DNA from: Polyangium spumosum
GTDB taxonomy: Bacteria; Myxococcota_A; Polyangia; Polyangiales; Polyangiaceae
NCBI RefSeq assembly: GCF_009649845.1
Contig: NZ_WJIE01000015.1
Coordinates: 1-64,000 of the forward strand
DNA length: 64,000 nt
Reading direction: 5' to 3'
Shown here: positions 40,689 through 49,455 of the stretch, piece after piece
Layout of the letters: each line of letters begins with the position of its first letter
Position numbering within the stretch: position 1 is the first letter of the stretch
The notes under the pieces: generated by a model
Databases searched by the model: none
The model's input: the letters and a program-made list of their open reading frames with translations, nothing else
Told to the model about the DNA's origin: nothing
Translations under genes and position numbers: made by a program

Positions 40689-41338
40689 GTGGTCTTCCCC
40701 TCCAGACGCGCCGACGATCGCGGGCTCCGCTCGGGCGCACCGAGCTGCGCCCCGAGGCCCGCGATTTCATCCACGAGCTGCGCGAGCGCAGGCTCTTCCC
40801 GCATCAGCTCGGCGAGCTCGCGCCGCGCGTAGAACAACCTCGTCCGCACGGTCAGCACGGGCGCGTCCACGATCGTGGCGATCTCGGCGGGCGCCATCCC
40901 TTCGATGTCGTGCAGCACGTACACGGTGCGCTTCTTCTCGGAGATCCGATCGAGCAGACGCTTGAACGCCACGAGCCTCCGCCGCAGCGTCGCCTCCTCG
41001 TCGGGCAAGAGGCCACGGTCGCGCTCGTGCTCGGGCGCGAGGGGCTCGTCCGCGAAGACCGGCCTGCTGCGCTCGGCGCGGCGGATCATGAGCACCACGT
41101 TCACCGTGATGCGGTGGATCCAGGTGGAGAACTTCGACTGCCCGCGGAAGTCGCCGAGGCTCCGGTGCACCTGGAGGAAGACCTCCTGCACCACGTCCTC
41201 GATGTCGCTCGCGCGGCCGAGCATGCGGAAGACGAGCCGCGCCACGGCCTCGCGGTGCATCCGGTAGAGCTCCGCGAAGGCGCCTCGGTCGCCGGTCCGG
41301 GCGCGCCGGACGAGCTCGTCTACGTCGGCGGGATCCAC
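40685..41338 (-). CDS. ECF-type RNA polymerase sigma factor
   Basis: About 217 residues. Region 2 reads FAELYRMHREAVARLVFRMLG, DIEDVVQEVFLQVHRSL and FSTWIHRITVNVVL. Region 4 reads LDRISEKKRTVYVLHDIEGMAPAEIATIVDAPVLTVRTRLFYARREL. It should direct polymerase to a regulon under control of the FecR-like protein encoded downstream. The frame is open to a GTG at 41449, giving a 37-residue hydrophobic N-terminal addition that ECF factors lack; the GTG at 41338 gives a normal length. Neither has a strong ribosome-binding site, so the start is uncertain. Confidence 0.9.
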   Translation of the reverse strand: MDPADVDELVRRARTGDRGAFAELYRMHREAVARLVFRMLGRASDIEDVVQEVFLQVHRSLGDFRGQSKFSTWIHRITVNVVLMIRRAERSRPVFADEPLAPEHERDRGLLPDEEATLRRRLVAFKRLLDRISEKKRTVYVLHDIEGMAPAEIATIVDAPVLTVRTRLFYARRELAELMREEPALAQLVDEIAGLGAQLGAPERSPRSSARLEGKTT

Positions 41339-41545
41339 GGGGGCTCGAGTGGAAAGGCTCGCGCTCGGCCATGCGAGGAACGACGCACGAAGGACGGCAG
41401 GCGCCGGGAAGGGCGGGACGATCGCGCGCGGCAACGCCACGGGGAACACGAGGGGGTCCGTTGCGCGGCGGCGGGGGCGTATTCACCCGCCCGCCCTTTT
41501 GCACGAAATTTGTCCATTTCCCGCGGCCTCCCCCAACGTCGCGAC

Positions 41546-41647
41546 ATGATCTACATCGCCGTGGGATTGACCGTCGCTCTCGTCGCCGCCGACCTGCTCG
41601 ACCTGTCTCGGCGACGCGTCACGCGCCGCCAGCTCGGAGAGCCCTGA
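41546..41647 (+). CDS. Possible 33-residue single-helix membrane peptide
   Basis: A short ORF with ATG encodes one hydrophobic helix (MIYIAVGLTVALVAADLLDL) followed by a basic tail (SRRRVTRRQLGEP), the composition of a small inner-membrane protein. It sits in the gap between the sigma factor and the basic protein gene. No clear ribosome-binding site. It may be chance, so confidence is low. Confidence 0.3.
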   Translation: MIYIAVGLTVALVAADLLDLSRRRVTRRQLGEP

Positions 41648-41679
41648 TCGGCCTGCCGGCGGCGCGTGCGCGGGACACG

Positions 41680-42060
41680 TCAGCGCTGAAGCGGCAGGCT
41701 CTCGGCCTGCGAGGCCACGACCTTCTTGCCGCCGGGGAAGATCGCCTTGAGGTCGACCTTCTCCTGCTTCTTCTGCTCGAGGATGTGGTTGACCGCGCGC
41801 AGCATACGCGTCTTCTGCGGGCCGCTGATCGGCTTGCCCGCGATCGCCGAGGCGACCGCGCGGTCCGTCACCGGACGGCCGCTGCGGGGCTTCTTCAGCC
41901 CTTCCTTCTTCTTCGCGCCGTCCTCGCTCTTGCGGGCCTGACGCTTCTGCAGACGGATCGACCGATCCTCGGGGCGGAGCTTCTCGATCTGCTGGGACGC
42001 CGCGACGAGCCTGCGCGGGTCGATCGACTTGGCCTTGAGGAACTCTTCGAACGTGCTCAT
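41680..42060 (-). CDS. Small basic hypothetical protein (126 aa)
   Basis: 126 residues from ATG 42060, preceded by AAGGTG. It is rich in Lys/Arg/Gln: IEKLRPEDRSIRLQKRQARKSEDG, PRSGRPVTDRAVASA, and an ending in FPGGKKVVASQAESLPLQR. The composition suggests a nucleic-acid- or ribosome-associated protein, mostly helical. No family recognised. The frame continues upstream without start signals. Divergent from the purine nucleoside phosphorylase gene. Confidence 0.75.
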   Translation of the reverse strand: MSTFEEFLKAKSIDPRRLVAASQQIEKLRPEDRSIRLQKRQARKSEDGAKKKEGLKKPRSGRPVTDRAVASAIAGKPISGPQKTRMLRAVNHILEQKKQEKVDLKAIFPGGKKVVASQAESLPLQR

Positions 42061-42252
42061 CGGATTCACCTTGGAAGCTTTTGGACAGCGAGTTTTCGCG
42101 CGAGGCACGGGCGCGAAAGCGCCACCCACGACGCAGGAGGGCGCGCACCCTATCACGGTCGCTCGAACCCTGCACCCTTCTCGAACGCACGAACGTCCAG
42201 ACGGGCGGGCAAACGTTTACCCGGCCGGTCGCCCTGTACTACCCTCCGAAAA

Positions 42253-43116
42253 ATGAGCCTGATCTCCCACCTCGACGAGGCCGCCTCCGTCATCCGAGCG
42301 AAGAGCCCGATCACCCCGGTGGTCGGCGTGGTGCTCGGCTCGGGGCTCGGCGCGTGGGCCGAGAGCCTCGCGGAACCCGTGGTGCTCCCCTACAGCGAAA
42401 TCCCCTTCATGCCGGTGTCGACCATCGTCGGGCACGCAGGCAAGCTCTGGATCGGCCTCGCGAACGGGGTGCCCGTCGCTTGCCTGCAGGGCCGCGTGCA
42501 CCTCTACGAGGGCCACGCGCCCGAGCGCGCGGTGTTCGGCGCGAGGTTGCTCGCGCGGCTCGGCTGTCGCGCGGCGCTCTTGACGAACGCCGCGGGCGGC
42601 ACGAGGCCCACCTTCCAGCCCGGGGACCTGATGCTCATCCGCGATCACCTGAACCTGACGGGACAGAACCCGCTCGTCGGGCCGAACGAGGCCGGGCTCG
42701 GCCCGCGCTTCCCCGACATGACCCACGCCTACGATCGGCGCATCGCGGCGCTCGCGCGCGAGGCCGCTTCGGACAGCGGCGTGTCGATCCACGAGGGCAT
42801 CTACGCAGGCCTGCTCGGCCCGTCGTACGAGACGCCCGCGGAGATCACGATGCTCCGGACGCTCGGCGCGGACGCGGTCGGCATGAGCACGGTGCACGAG
42901 GTGATCGCGCTCCGGCACATGGGCGTGCGGTGCGGGGCGATGTCGTGCATCACGAACCTCGCCGCGGGGCTCAGCCCGAGGCCGCTCGATCACAAGGAGG
43001 TCGAGGAGACGGCGCGGCAGTCGCGCGAGCGGTTCACGTCGTTGCTCTCGACCTGGGTGCAGAAGGTCGGCGCGGCGATCACCGGCGGCGGGAGCTGGCG
43101 AGGAGGCGCGGCTTGA
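42253..43116 (+). CDS. Purine nucleoside phosphorylase (trimeric type)
   Basis: 287 residues with all signatures of trimeric purine nucleoside phosphorylases: phosphate-binding GSGLG, GRVHLYEGH, base/ribose-site TNAAGG, GPSYETPAEI, and MSTVHEVIALRH with the purine-contacting Asn in SCITNLAAGL. It cleaves inosine and guanosine with phosphate, releasing the base and ribose-1-phosphate in the cytoplasm. Its stop overlaps the TTG start of cytidine deaminase (TTGA), making a nucleoside-salvage operon. In-frame codons upstream of ATG 42253 show no homology. Confidence 0.93.
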   Translation: MSLISHLDEAASVIRAKSPITPVVGVVLGSGLGAWAESLAEPVVLPYSEIPFMPVSTIVGHAGKLWIGLANGVPVACLQGRVHLYEGHAPERAVFGARLLARLGCRAALLTNAAGGTRPTFQPGDLMLIRDHLNLTGQNPLVGPNEAGLGPRFPDMTHAYDRRIAALAREAASDSGVSIHEGIYAGLLGPSYETPAEITMLRTLGADAVGMSTVHEVIALRHMGVRCGAMSCITNLAAGLSPRPLDHKEVEETARQSRERFTSLLSTWVQKVGAAITGGGSWRGGAA

Positions 43117-43559
43117 CCGATCCTCGAACGAACATCGACTGGGACGCGCTCGTTCGCGCGGCCCTCGACGTGCAGACGCGCGCGCACGCGCCGTACTCGG
43201 CCTACCAGGTCGGGGCCGCGCTGCTCACGGCCTCGGGCAAGGTCTTCGCCGGCTGCAACGTGGAGAACGCGTCGTACGGTCTCTCGATCTGCGCGGAGCG
43301 ATCGGCCATCGTGCAGATGGTCGCGGCGGGCGAGCGGGATCCGGTGGCGCTCGCGGTCGTGACGCCGGGGACGTCGAAGCTCGGGCCGGGCGCCACGAGC
43401 CCGCCGATCGGCGCGCCGTGCGGGATGTGCCGGCAGACGCTCGCGGAGTTCGCCGACGACCTGCCCATCCGGATGTCGGTCGCGGGGGATCCGAGCCTCA
43501 CGCGCACGACGTCGCTCGCAGCGCTCCTGCCGGAGGCGTTCCGCGCGCGTTCGGGCTGA
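43113..43559 (+). CDS. cdd: Cytidine deaminase
   Basis: 148 residues. Zinc ligands and catalytic Glu are in CAERSA (Cys60, Glu62) and PCGMCRQ (Cys103, Cys106), the homotetrameric cytidine deaminase pattern. Substrate-binding FAGCNVENASYG is also present. It converts cytidine/deoxycytidine to uridine/deoxyuridine. It begins with a TTG overlapping the phosphorylase stop, with AGGAGG just upstream, so the start is well supported. It completes a two-gene salvage operon. Confidence 0.94.
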   Translation: MTDPRTNIDWDALVRAALDVQTRAHAPYSAYQVGAALLTASGKVFAGCNVENASYGLSICAERSAIVQMVAAGERDPVALAVVTPGTSKLGPGATSPPIGAPCGMCRQTLAEFADDLPIRMSVAGDPSLTRTTSLAALLPEAFRARSG

Positions 43560-43573
43560 GCGACGATCGCCGC

Positions 43574-46147
43574 TCAGTCCGCGTCGATCGTCCGCGACTC
43601 GACCTCCTGGATCTTCGCGACGGCTTGCATCAACGACTCGCGCGCGCGCTCGAGCGCGAGCTTGTCCTCGTCCCAGCGCGAGCGGACACGCGAGAGGCGC
43701 GACGCGGCGTTGACCGCGTCGGCCACGAGCGTCTCCTTCTCCGCGGCGAGCGCGGCGCGCTCCTCCTCGCGCTTCTTCAGGTCCTCCTCGAGCCGCGCGA
43801 CGTCGGCGCCGAGCGCGGCGATCCGCGCCTCGAGCGCTGCGGCGGCCGCCCGCGACGCCGTCTCTTGATCGGCGAGCGCGCGCTTGCGGACCTCGCGCTC
43901 CTCTTCGAGCTCCGCGGCGTGCGCGGCCGCGTGCTCCTCGCGCAGCTTCGCCACCTCGGCCGCGTGCTGCTCGTGTAGCTTCGCCACCTCGGCCGCGTGC
44001 TCCTCGCGCAGCTTCGTCATCTCGGCGCCGAGCTCCTCGCGCGCCTTGCCGAGCTCCGCGCCCTGCTCCGCGCTGAGCTCGCCGATCTCGGCCGCGTGCT
44101 CGTCACGCAGCTTCGCGATCGCCGCCGCGTGCTCCTCGCCGAGCCTCGTGATCTCGGCGGCGTGCTCCTTCCCGAGCCGCTCGACCTCGCTCGCGCGCGT
44201 GCGGGTCTCCGCGTCGGTGATGGCTTGCGCGAGTGTCTCGCTCGACGTCCGGAGCTGCTCCTCTCGCATGGCGATCGCGGCCTCTCGGTCGAGGCGCGCG
44301 GCGGCGAGCTCCGACTCGCGGATCGCGAGCTTCTCCTCGACCCGCTCGAGGAGCATCTGGAAGTTGAGCACGCGTTGCTCGAGGGCCTCGCGATCGCCGC
44401 GCAGCTTGTTCAGCTCGGCCTCGACCTGCTCGCGCGCGGTTTCGAACTCGATCATGCGATCGAGCTGATCGGCCTTCTCGCGCTCCAGGACGAGCGCCTG
44501 GTCCCGCAGATCGATGAGCTCCTTGTCCTTCTGCGAGAGCTGCTCGCGCAGGGCCAGGATCTCCTTGTCCTTCTTGTTCAGGGCCTCGCGCAGGTCGAGG
44601 AACTCGCGGCTCGACACGCCGCCGAGGCGGGCGGTGGCGGTGAGCGCCGCCGTGCCGGTCAGGTTGCCGCCGCCCTGCATGGCTGCCGTCGCGGCGATCG
44701 CCGCGGAGAGCTTCGCCTTGAGCTCCTCGGCCTCGCGCTTGAGCTTGGCCACGTCGGCCGAGCCCGCGCTCGCCTTGGCGAGGTCGGCTTCGAGCCGCGC
44801 GACGTCGGCCCGCGACGCCTGGAGCTCGTCTGCGAGGCGCGTGCCCTCGTCGCGGCTGCGCGCGAGCTCGTCCCGGAGCGTCGCGAGCTCGTGCTGGGCC
44901 CCCGTGACATCAACCTCGACGCGCGCCGAGCCAGCTTGCGCTCGCGTGAGCTCGTCCTTCGCCTGCGTGAGCTCGCCCTTCGCCTGCGTGAGCTCACCCT
45001 TCGCCTGCGTGAGCTCACCCTTCGCCTGCGTGAGCTCGTCCTTCGCCTGCGTGAGCTCGTCCTTGCTCCGCGTGAGCTCATCCTTCGCCTGCGTGAGCTC
45101 ACCCTTCGCCTGCGTGAGCTCACCCTTCGCCTGCGTGAGCTCGTCCTTGTTCCGCGTGAGCTCGTCCTTCGCCTGCGTGAGCTCGTCCTTGCTCCGCGTG
45201 AGCTCGTCCTTCGCCTGCGTGAGCTCGTCCTTGTTCCGCGTGAGCTCGTCCTTGCTCCGCGCGAGCTCGGCGCGGAGGCGCTCGAGCTCGGCCGCGTCCG
45301 CTGCTTGCGGGGCCGGCGGGCGCTCGCTCACGCGGAACGTCGCGGCGGGCGGAGGCACGGAGCGCGTGGTCGCAGGCGCGCCCGCCGCCGGGGTCGGACG
45401 CGGAGGCAACGCGGCGGTGCTCCCGGTGGGACGAGGCGGCGCAGCGGGAGGCGGCGCAGCCGCGGCCGGCGCAGGAGGCGCAGGAGGCGCAGGCGGCGCG
45501 GCGACAGGCGCAGGTGGAGGCGGCGCAGGCGGCGCGACCGCAGGCGCAGGCGGCGCAGGCGGGATGACCGGCAACACTTGCGCGCGTGTCTTCTCCTCGT
45601 CGTCGTCGACCATCATGCGATCGAAGGCGCCGCCGAGGAAGTCGTCGATCTCGCGCTCGGCTCCGCCCTCCGGGGGTGCGGCGGCCTCCTCCGCGTCCTC
45701 CGAGACGTCCTCGACCTCGTCCTCGTCGATGACCTCCGCGTCGTCGATGACGATCGCGTCCGGCTCGATCGTCGCGTCGATCGGCACGAGGGCCCGGATG
45801 TGCCCGAGCAGCTCGCCAAACGCGATCGGCTTGTGCACGTAGTCTTCGGCCCGCGTGCGCAGCTTCCTGTGCTGCTCGAACGTCTCGTCGGTCGACTCGC
45901 TCGACATGATGACGAGCGGCACGTCCTTGAGCAGCGGATCCTTCTTCAGCTTGTTGCACACCGAGAAGCCGTTCATGCGCGGCAGCTCGATGGACAGAAG
46001 GATCAGGTCCGGTCTGTCGCTCGCGGCGAGCTGAAGCCCGGCGTTACCATCGTCGACGACCTGCACGGTGCAGCCGAGACGCCCGAGCTCCGTACGGAGC
46101 TCCCCGGCAAACGCGTGATCGCTCTCGAATACGAGGACTTTGGTCAT
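43574..46147 (-). CDS. FrzS-like protein: pseudo-receiver plus long coiled coil
   Basis: 857 residues. The N-terminal ~125 residues align with Myxococcus FrzS as I recall it (VFESDHAFAGELRTEL, NGFSVCNKLKKDPLLKDVPLVIM, FEQHRKLRTRAEDYVHKP). The phospho-acceptor Asp is Ser52 (LILLSIELP), so the receiver cannot be phosphorylated in the usual way. Lys106 is kept. A Pro/Ala linker leads to ~600 residues of coiled coil, including 15 near-identical heptads (K-D/G-ELT-Q/R-x). FrzS localises to cell poles and links Frz signalling to type IV pilus motility; the same role is inferred here. ATG 46147. The block is one of the longest coiled coils in the window. Confidence 0.9.
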   Translation of the reverse strand: MTKVLVFESDHAFAGELRTELGRLGCTVQVVDDGNAGLQLAASDRPDLILLSIELPRMNGFSVCNKLKKDPLLKDVPLVIMSSESTDETFEQHRKLRTRAEDYVHKPIAFGELLGHIRALVPIDATIEPDAIVIDDAEVIDEDEVEDVSEDAEEAAAPPEGGAEREIDDFLGGAFDRMMVDDDEEKTRAQVLPVIPPAPPAPAVAPPAPPPPAPVAAPPAPPAPPAPAAAAPPPAAPPRPTGSTAALPPRPTPAAGAPATTRSVPPPAATFRVSERPPAPQAADAAELERLRAELARSKDELTRNKDELTQAKDELTRSKDELTQAKDELTRNKDELTQAKGELTQAKGELTQAKDELTRSKDELTQAKDELTQAKGELTQAKGELTQAKGELTQAKDELTRAQAGSARVEVDVTGAQHELATLRDELARSRDEGTRLADELQASRADVARLEADLAKASAGSADVAKLKREAEELKAKLSAAIAATAAMQGGGNLTGTAALTATARLGGVSSREFLDLREALNKKDKEILALREQLSQKDKELIDLRDQALVLEREKADQLDRMIEFETAREQVEAELNKLRGDREALEQRVLNFQMLLERVEEKLAIRESELAAARLDREAAIAMREEQLRTSSETLAQAITDAETRTRASEVERLGKEHAAEITRLGEEHAAAIAKLRDEHAAEIGELSAEQGAELGKAREELGAEMTKLREEHAAEVAKLHEQHAAEVAKLREEHAAAHAAELEEEREVRKRALADQETASRAAAAALEARIAALGADVARLEEDLKKREEERAALAAEKETLVADAVNAASRLSRVRSRWDEDKLALERARESLMQAVAKIQEVESRTIDAD
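44942..45256. repeat. 15 tandem 21-bp repeats coding FrzS-like heptads
   Basis: Fifteen in-frame 21-bp units encode K-D/G-E-L-T-Q/R-(A/S/N) heptads without interruption. Their DNA is nearly identical between copies, unlike the divergent heptads elsewhere in the protein, which indicates recent expansion by slippage or unequal recombination. Confidence 0.9.
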
Positions 46148-46223
46148 GTTTCGGGCCGTTTCGACAGGCTCTCCGCCTGCCTGGCCAAGATATCGATCTC
46201 GTTCGAGGACTGTCAAACTCCGC

Positions 46224-47150
46224 TCAGAACCGACCGACGATCGAGACGGAGGTCGGTCCCACGAGGACGCGCGCCGACACCTCGTCCTTCGTCGCCTTCT
46301 TCGGCGAGAGCGCCCAGATCCCCACGGCCGCGCCCGCCGCGAGCCCCGCGCCGATCCACGCCCCGAGCGCCAGGCCATCGTAGGTGCGCACGTAGTCGAT
46401 GCGGTCTGCGCCACACTGCACACGCATGCCGCACTCGATCGCCCCCGCCTCGGCATGCGCGCCCGCCAGAAGGTACGCCGCCACGCCGCCGCCGAGGAGC
46501 GCGACCGCAGCGCCCCCCGCGATCCACGTGCCGAGGGGCACGACGCTCCCGTTCGACGCCGCGGCTCCCGATTTCGGGATCTCCTTCAGCGTGACCTCGA
46601 CCGTGAGCTTCGCCTCGTCCTCCGCCTCGACCTTGGTCGAGAACGCCTCGCGCCCCGGCGCCTTCGCCTCGATCACACGCGCGCCGGGATCCACGGGCAC
46701 GGGCTCGCCGAGCTCGTCCTCCGGGACGGCCTCGCCGTCGATCGTCACCACGACGCCGGAGACGTCCGCCGGGAGCTTCAGCCGGATCGTGGGGATCCGC
46801 GGCTCGATCTCCTTGCGTTTTTTCTCCATCACCTCGCGGCGGGCCTTGTCCTTCTGCCCGTCCGCGAGCTCTGCGCCGCGTTTCCACGACGCGACGGCCG
46901 CGCGTAGCTTGCCCGTCGTGGCTTGACACTCGCCGAGATAAAGGAACGCCTCGGCCGTCTCGTGGATCGCGACGACCTGCTCGAGCATCGAGATCGCGTC
47001 GTCGCAGCGCCCGGCCTTCACCTCGACGATGGCGTCCTTCACCATGTCCCTGGCGAGCTGCACCTCTGCCTTGCTCGGCTCCTTCGCGAGCGCCGCGGGC
47101 GCGACGAGCGCGAGCGCGAGGCCGAGCGTGATCCCCCGCGGCGCCTTCAC
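46224..47150 (-). CDS. Secreted/membrane protein with TPR-like and PEGA-like regions
   Basis: 308 residues. A signal peptide (ITLGLALALVAPAALAKE) is followed by a helical TPR-like segment (MVKDAIVEVKAGRCDDAISMLEQVVAIHETAEAFLYLGE). A PEGA-like beta domain follows (IRLKLPADVSGVVVTIDG...ARVIEAKAPGREAF), then two C-terminal membrane helices. It is probably a cell-envelope protein; no enzyme motif. GTG start overlaps the phosphofructokinase stop as GTGA, so it is the last gene of a coupled three-gene series. Function unknown; this architecture is common in myxobacterial genomes. Confidence 0.8.
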   Translation of the reverse strand: MKAPRGITLGLALALVAPAALAKEPSKAEVQLARDMVKDAIVEVKAGRCDDAISMLEQVVAIHETAEAFLYLGECQATTGKLRAAVASWKRGAELADGQKDKARREVMEKKRKEIEPRIPTIRLKLPADVSGVVVTIDGEAVPEDELGEPVPVDPGARVIEAKAPGREAFSTKVEAEDEAKLTVEVTLKEIPKSGAAASNGSVVPLGTWIAGGAAVALLGGGVAAYLLAGAHAEAGAIECGMRVQCGADRIDYVRTYDGLALGAWIGAGLAAGAAVGIWALSPKKATKDEVSARVLVGPTSVSIVGRF

Positions 47151-48316
47151 GACGCCGCCGTTCTTTCCGCCGCGAACCTGCCCGCGGGCTCGTCGCCGAA
47201 GCTGATGCCCATCTCGCGCGCCGTCGTGACCGTGTCGCAGTCGAGCGGCACGGTCTTCGTGCGGCCCGCGGTCTCGGAGAGCGGGATGAGCTCGATCTTG
47301 TGACAACGCAACGCGACCATGCCGCTCTCGCAGCCCTGGTCGAGGAAACGCACGGCCCCCGCGCCGAAGCGGAGCGCGAGCAGCCGATCGAAGGTCGTCG
47401 GCCCGCCGCCGCGCTGCAGGTGGCCGAGCACCATCGAGCGTGTCTCCTTGCCCGTGCGCGCCCCGAGCTCCTTGGCCACGCGCTCGGCCACGCCGCCGAG
47501 CACGGCCACGCGCCGGAACACGTCCCCCGCCTCGCGCACCGTCACGTCGCCGTCCTTCTGCACCGCGCCCTCGGCCGCCACGACGATCGAGAAGCGCCGC
47601 CCGCGCGACTCGCGCTGCAGGATCTTCTCCACGATGGGCTCGTACGAGAACGGCACCTCCGGGATCAGGATCGCGTCCGCGCCGCCCGCGATCCCGGCCC
47701 GCAGCGAGATCCAGCCCGCGTGCCGCCCCATCAGCTCGACGACCATCACGCGCTCGTGCGCCTCCGTCGTCGAGTGCAGCCGGTCGATCGCCTCGGTCGC
47801 GATCGAGACCGCCGTGTCGAAGCCGAACGTGAGCTCCGTGCCGTAGACGTCGTTGTCGATCGTCTTCGGCACGCCGATGACGAGCGGCAACCCTCGCTCG
47901 AGCAGCTCGTTCGCGATCCGCATCGAGCCGTCGCCGCCCACCGCGACGAGCGCGTCGAAGCCCTTCTGCTTGAAGCGCTCGATGAGCTCACCCGAGCGAT
48001 CCTTGGGGACGAGCTTGCCGCCCTCCTCGGTCGGGTAGTGGAAGGGATCGCCGCGGTTCGCGGTGCCGAGGATCGTGCCGCCGAGGTGCATGATGCCTCG
48101 CACGGCGTCACGATCGAGCCGCACGAGGCCGCCGGGCTCGTCCTCGAGCAGGCCGCGGTAGCCGTGCTTGATGCCCCAGACCTCGATGCCCCGCTCGATC
48201 GCGGAGAGCGCGACGGAGCGGAGGACGGCGTTGAGCCCGGGCGCGTCGCCGCCCCCGGTGTTGATGGCGATCTTGCGAATCTTGCGCGGCGACATCGAGG
48301 GGAGGATCGCGGTCAT
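47147..48316 (-). CDS. 6-phosphofructokinase
   Basis: 389 residues. NTGGGDAPGLNA opens the nucleotide-binding site, and AVGGDGSM carries the ATP-type Gly. PKTIDNDVYGT carries Lys at the position where ATP enzymes have Gly and PPi enzymes have Lys. Fructose-6-phosphate contacts are in MGRHAGW and in the LGHLQRGGGPT loop. The mix of ATP-type GGDG and PPi-type KTIDND is typical of a mixed clade that includes actinobacterial enzymes; ATP is the likely donor. ATG 48316 overlaps the DMT transporter stop (ATGA), which decided this start over Met 48295. Confidence 0.93.
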   Translation of the reverse strand: MTAILPSMSPRKIRKIAINTGGGDAPGLNAVLRSVALSAIERGIEVWGIKHGYRGLLEDEPGGLVRLDRDAVRGIMHLGGTILGTANRGDPFHYPTEEGGKLVPKDRSGELIERFKQKGFDALVAVGGDGSMRIANELLERGLPLVIGVPKTIDNDVYGTELTFGFDTAVSIATEAIDRLHSTTEAHERVMVVELMGRHAGWISLRAGIAGGADAILIPEVPFSYEPIVEKILQRESRGRRFSIVVAAEGAVQKDGDVTVREAGDVFRRVAVLGGVAERVAKELGARTGKETRSMVLGHLQRGGGPTTFDRLLALRFGAGAVRFLDQGCESGMVALRCHKIELIPLSETAGRTKTVPLDCDTVTTAREMGISFGDEPAGRFAAERTAAS

Positions 48317-49320
48317 CGCCCCGTTTGGCAAGGGGGCTTCGGGGCGCAGCTCGGCTCGTCCGAGCATTGAAAAGAGGGCGACGCGAGCGCGGCGGTCGCC
48401 CGCGCCTCACGCAAGCCGGACCAGGTGAGCCACACGCCCGCCGCGACGACCAGCGCCGCGCCCGCGAGGCCGGTCGGATCCTCCCTTTCGCCGAGGATCC
48501 CGATCGCCGCGAAGTGCGAGAGCACGACGCCGAGGTAGCTCCATACGCCCACGCGCGCCGCGCGATCGAGCGCATACGCCCGCGTCATGGCGATCTGCGC
48601 GAACGCGCCGCTCGCGCCCGTGCCCAGGAGGAAGAGCGCGCCTTCGAGGTCCGGCGCGCGTAGCGTCGGGAGCGCGACGAGCGAGAGGGTCACGCCCGCC
48701 ACGAGGGAGAAATGCGCCACGATCGCCTCGGGGCTCTCGCGCGGCGAGCCCGAGCGGCCCGCGCCGAGGCGACGGAGCCAGATCATCGCGAGCGCGCTCG
48801 CCGCGGCGCCGAGCAGCGCGACCAGCGAGAGCGAGCCGGAGAGCCGGAAGCTCGGCCCAGCGACGAGCGCCACGCCGACGAACGCGAGGCTCGTTGCAAC
48901 CCAAACGATCCGCCCGCTCCGCTCCCCGAGCAGCCAGGGCGCGAGGATCGCGATGAAAATCGGCGAGGTCGCGCCGAGGGTCACGGCGTCGCCGAGCGCG
49001 ATCGCCGGCGCGCCGAGGGTGTAGAACGTGCAGATCATCGCGACCGTCCCGCAGATCGAGCGGGCCCACGCGAGCCGCTTGTCGTGGACCACGAGCGAGG
49101 CGCCGCGCATCCGCGCGAGGCCGATCGCCACGACCGCGCCGAGCAGCGCGCGCGCCGCGGCGACCTCGGACCAGGGCAACCGCTGCGACCCGAGCCGCGT
49201 GCAGACCCCCATGATCGTGAACAGGACCTGCGCGGCGACCATCCACGCGATCGCCTCGCGTGGTCCGCGCGGGGCCGCGGGGACGCTCTTCGTTTCGCCC
49301 CCCGGCTCGACGTGACGCAC
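48313..49320 (-). CDS. EamA/DMT-family transporter
   Basis: 335 residues with about ten membrane helices in two EamA halves (WMVAAQVLFTIMGVCTRLG, AICTFYTLGAPAIALGDAV-like and IFIAILAPWLLGER, then the second repeat LFLLGTGASGAFAQIAMTRAYA, VVLSHFAAIGILGE). It is a drug/metabolite exporter of unknown substrate. GTG start, no strong Shine-Dalgarno. The last ~20 residues are polar and Cys-containing and are encoded by a dispersed palindromic element, so the original stop may have been earlier. It precedes and overlaps the phosphofructokinase gene. Confidence 0.9.
   Translation of the reverse strand: MRHVEPGGETKSVPAAPRGPREAIAWMVAAQVLFTIMGVCTRLGSQRLPWSEVAAARALLGAVVAIGLARMRGASLVVHDKRLAWARSICGTVAMICTFYTLGAPAIALGDAVTLGATSPIFIAILAPWLLGERSGRIVWVATSLAFVGVALVAGPSFRLSGSLSLVALLGAAASALAMIWLRRLGAGRSGSPRESPEAIVAHFSLVAGVTLSLVALPTLRAPDLEGALFLLGTGASGAFAQIAMTRAYALDRAARVGVWSYLGVVLSHFAAIGILGEREDPTGLAGAALVVAAGVWLTWSGLREARATAALASPSFQCSDEPSCAPKPPCQTGR
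48348..48365. repeat. Dispersed palindrome copy 1 (AGCTCGGCTCGTCCGAGC)
   Basis: The 18-base core is identical to 60653-60670. It forms GCTCGG-CTCGT-CCGAGC and is flanked by related G-runs and TTGAAA-AGAG on the right. It lies inside the 3' end of the DMT transporter gene. Confidence 0.85.
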
Positions 49321-49455
49321 CCGCGCCCCGGTACCACGCGCGCGGCCCGGGTGCTCGCGCCTCGCGCGGGAGCGTAGGTCGCCCCTGTGCGCGGTGGTCC
49401 GCCATGATATGGATCGTCACGTTTGGGACGAACCTCACCCACGCTGGAGACACGC

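Noticed and set aside
44942-45256. CRISPR or non-coding minisatellite
   Set aside because: The 21-bp units are in frame and encode coiled-coil heptads of the FrzS-like protein.
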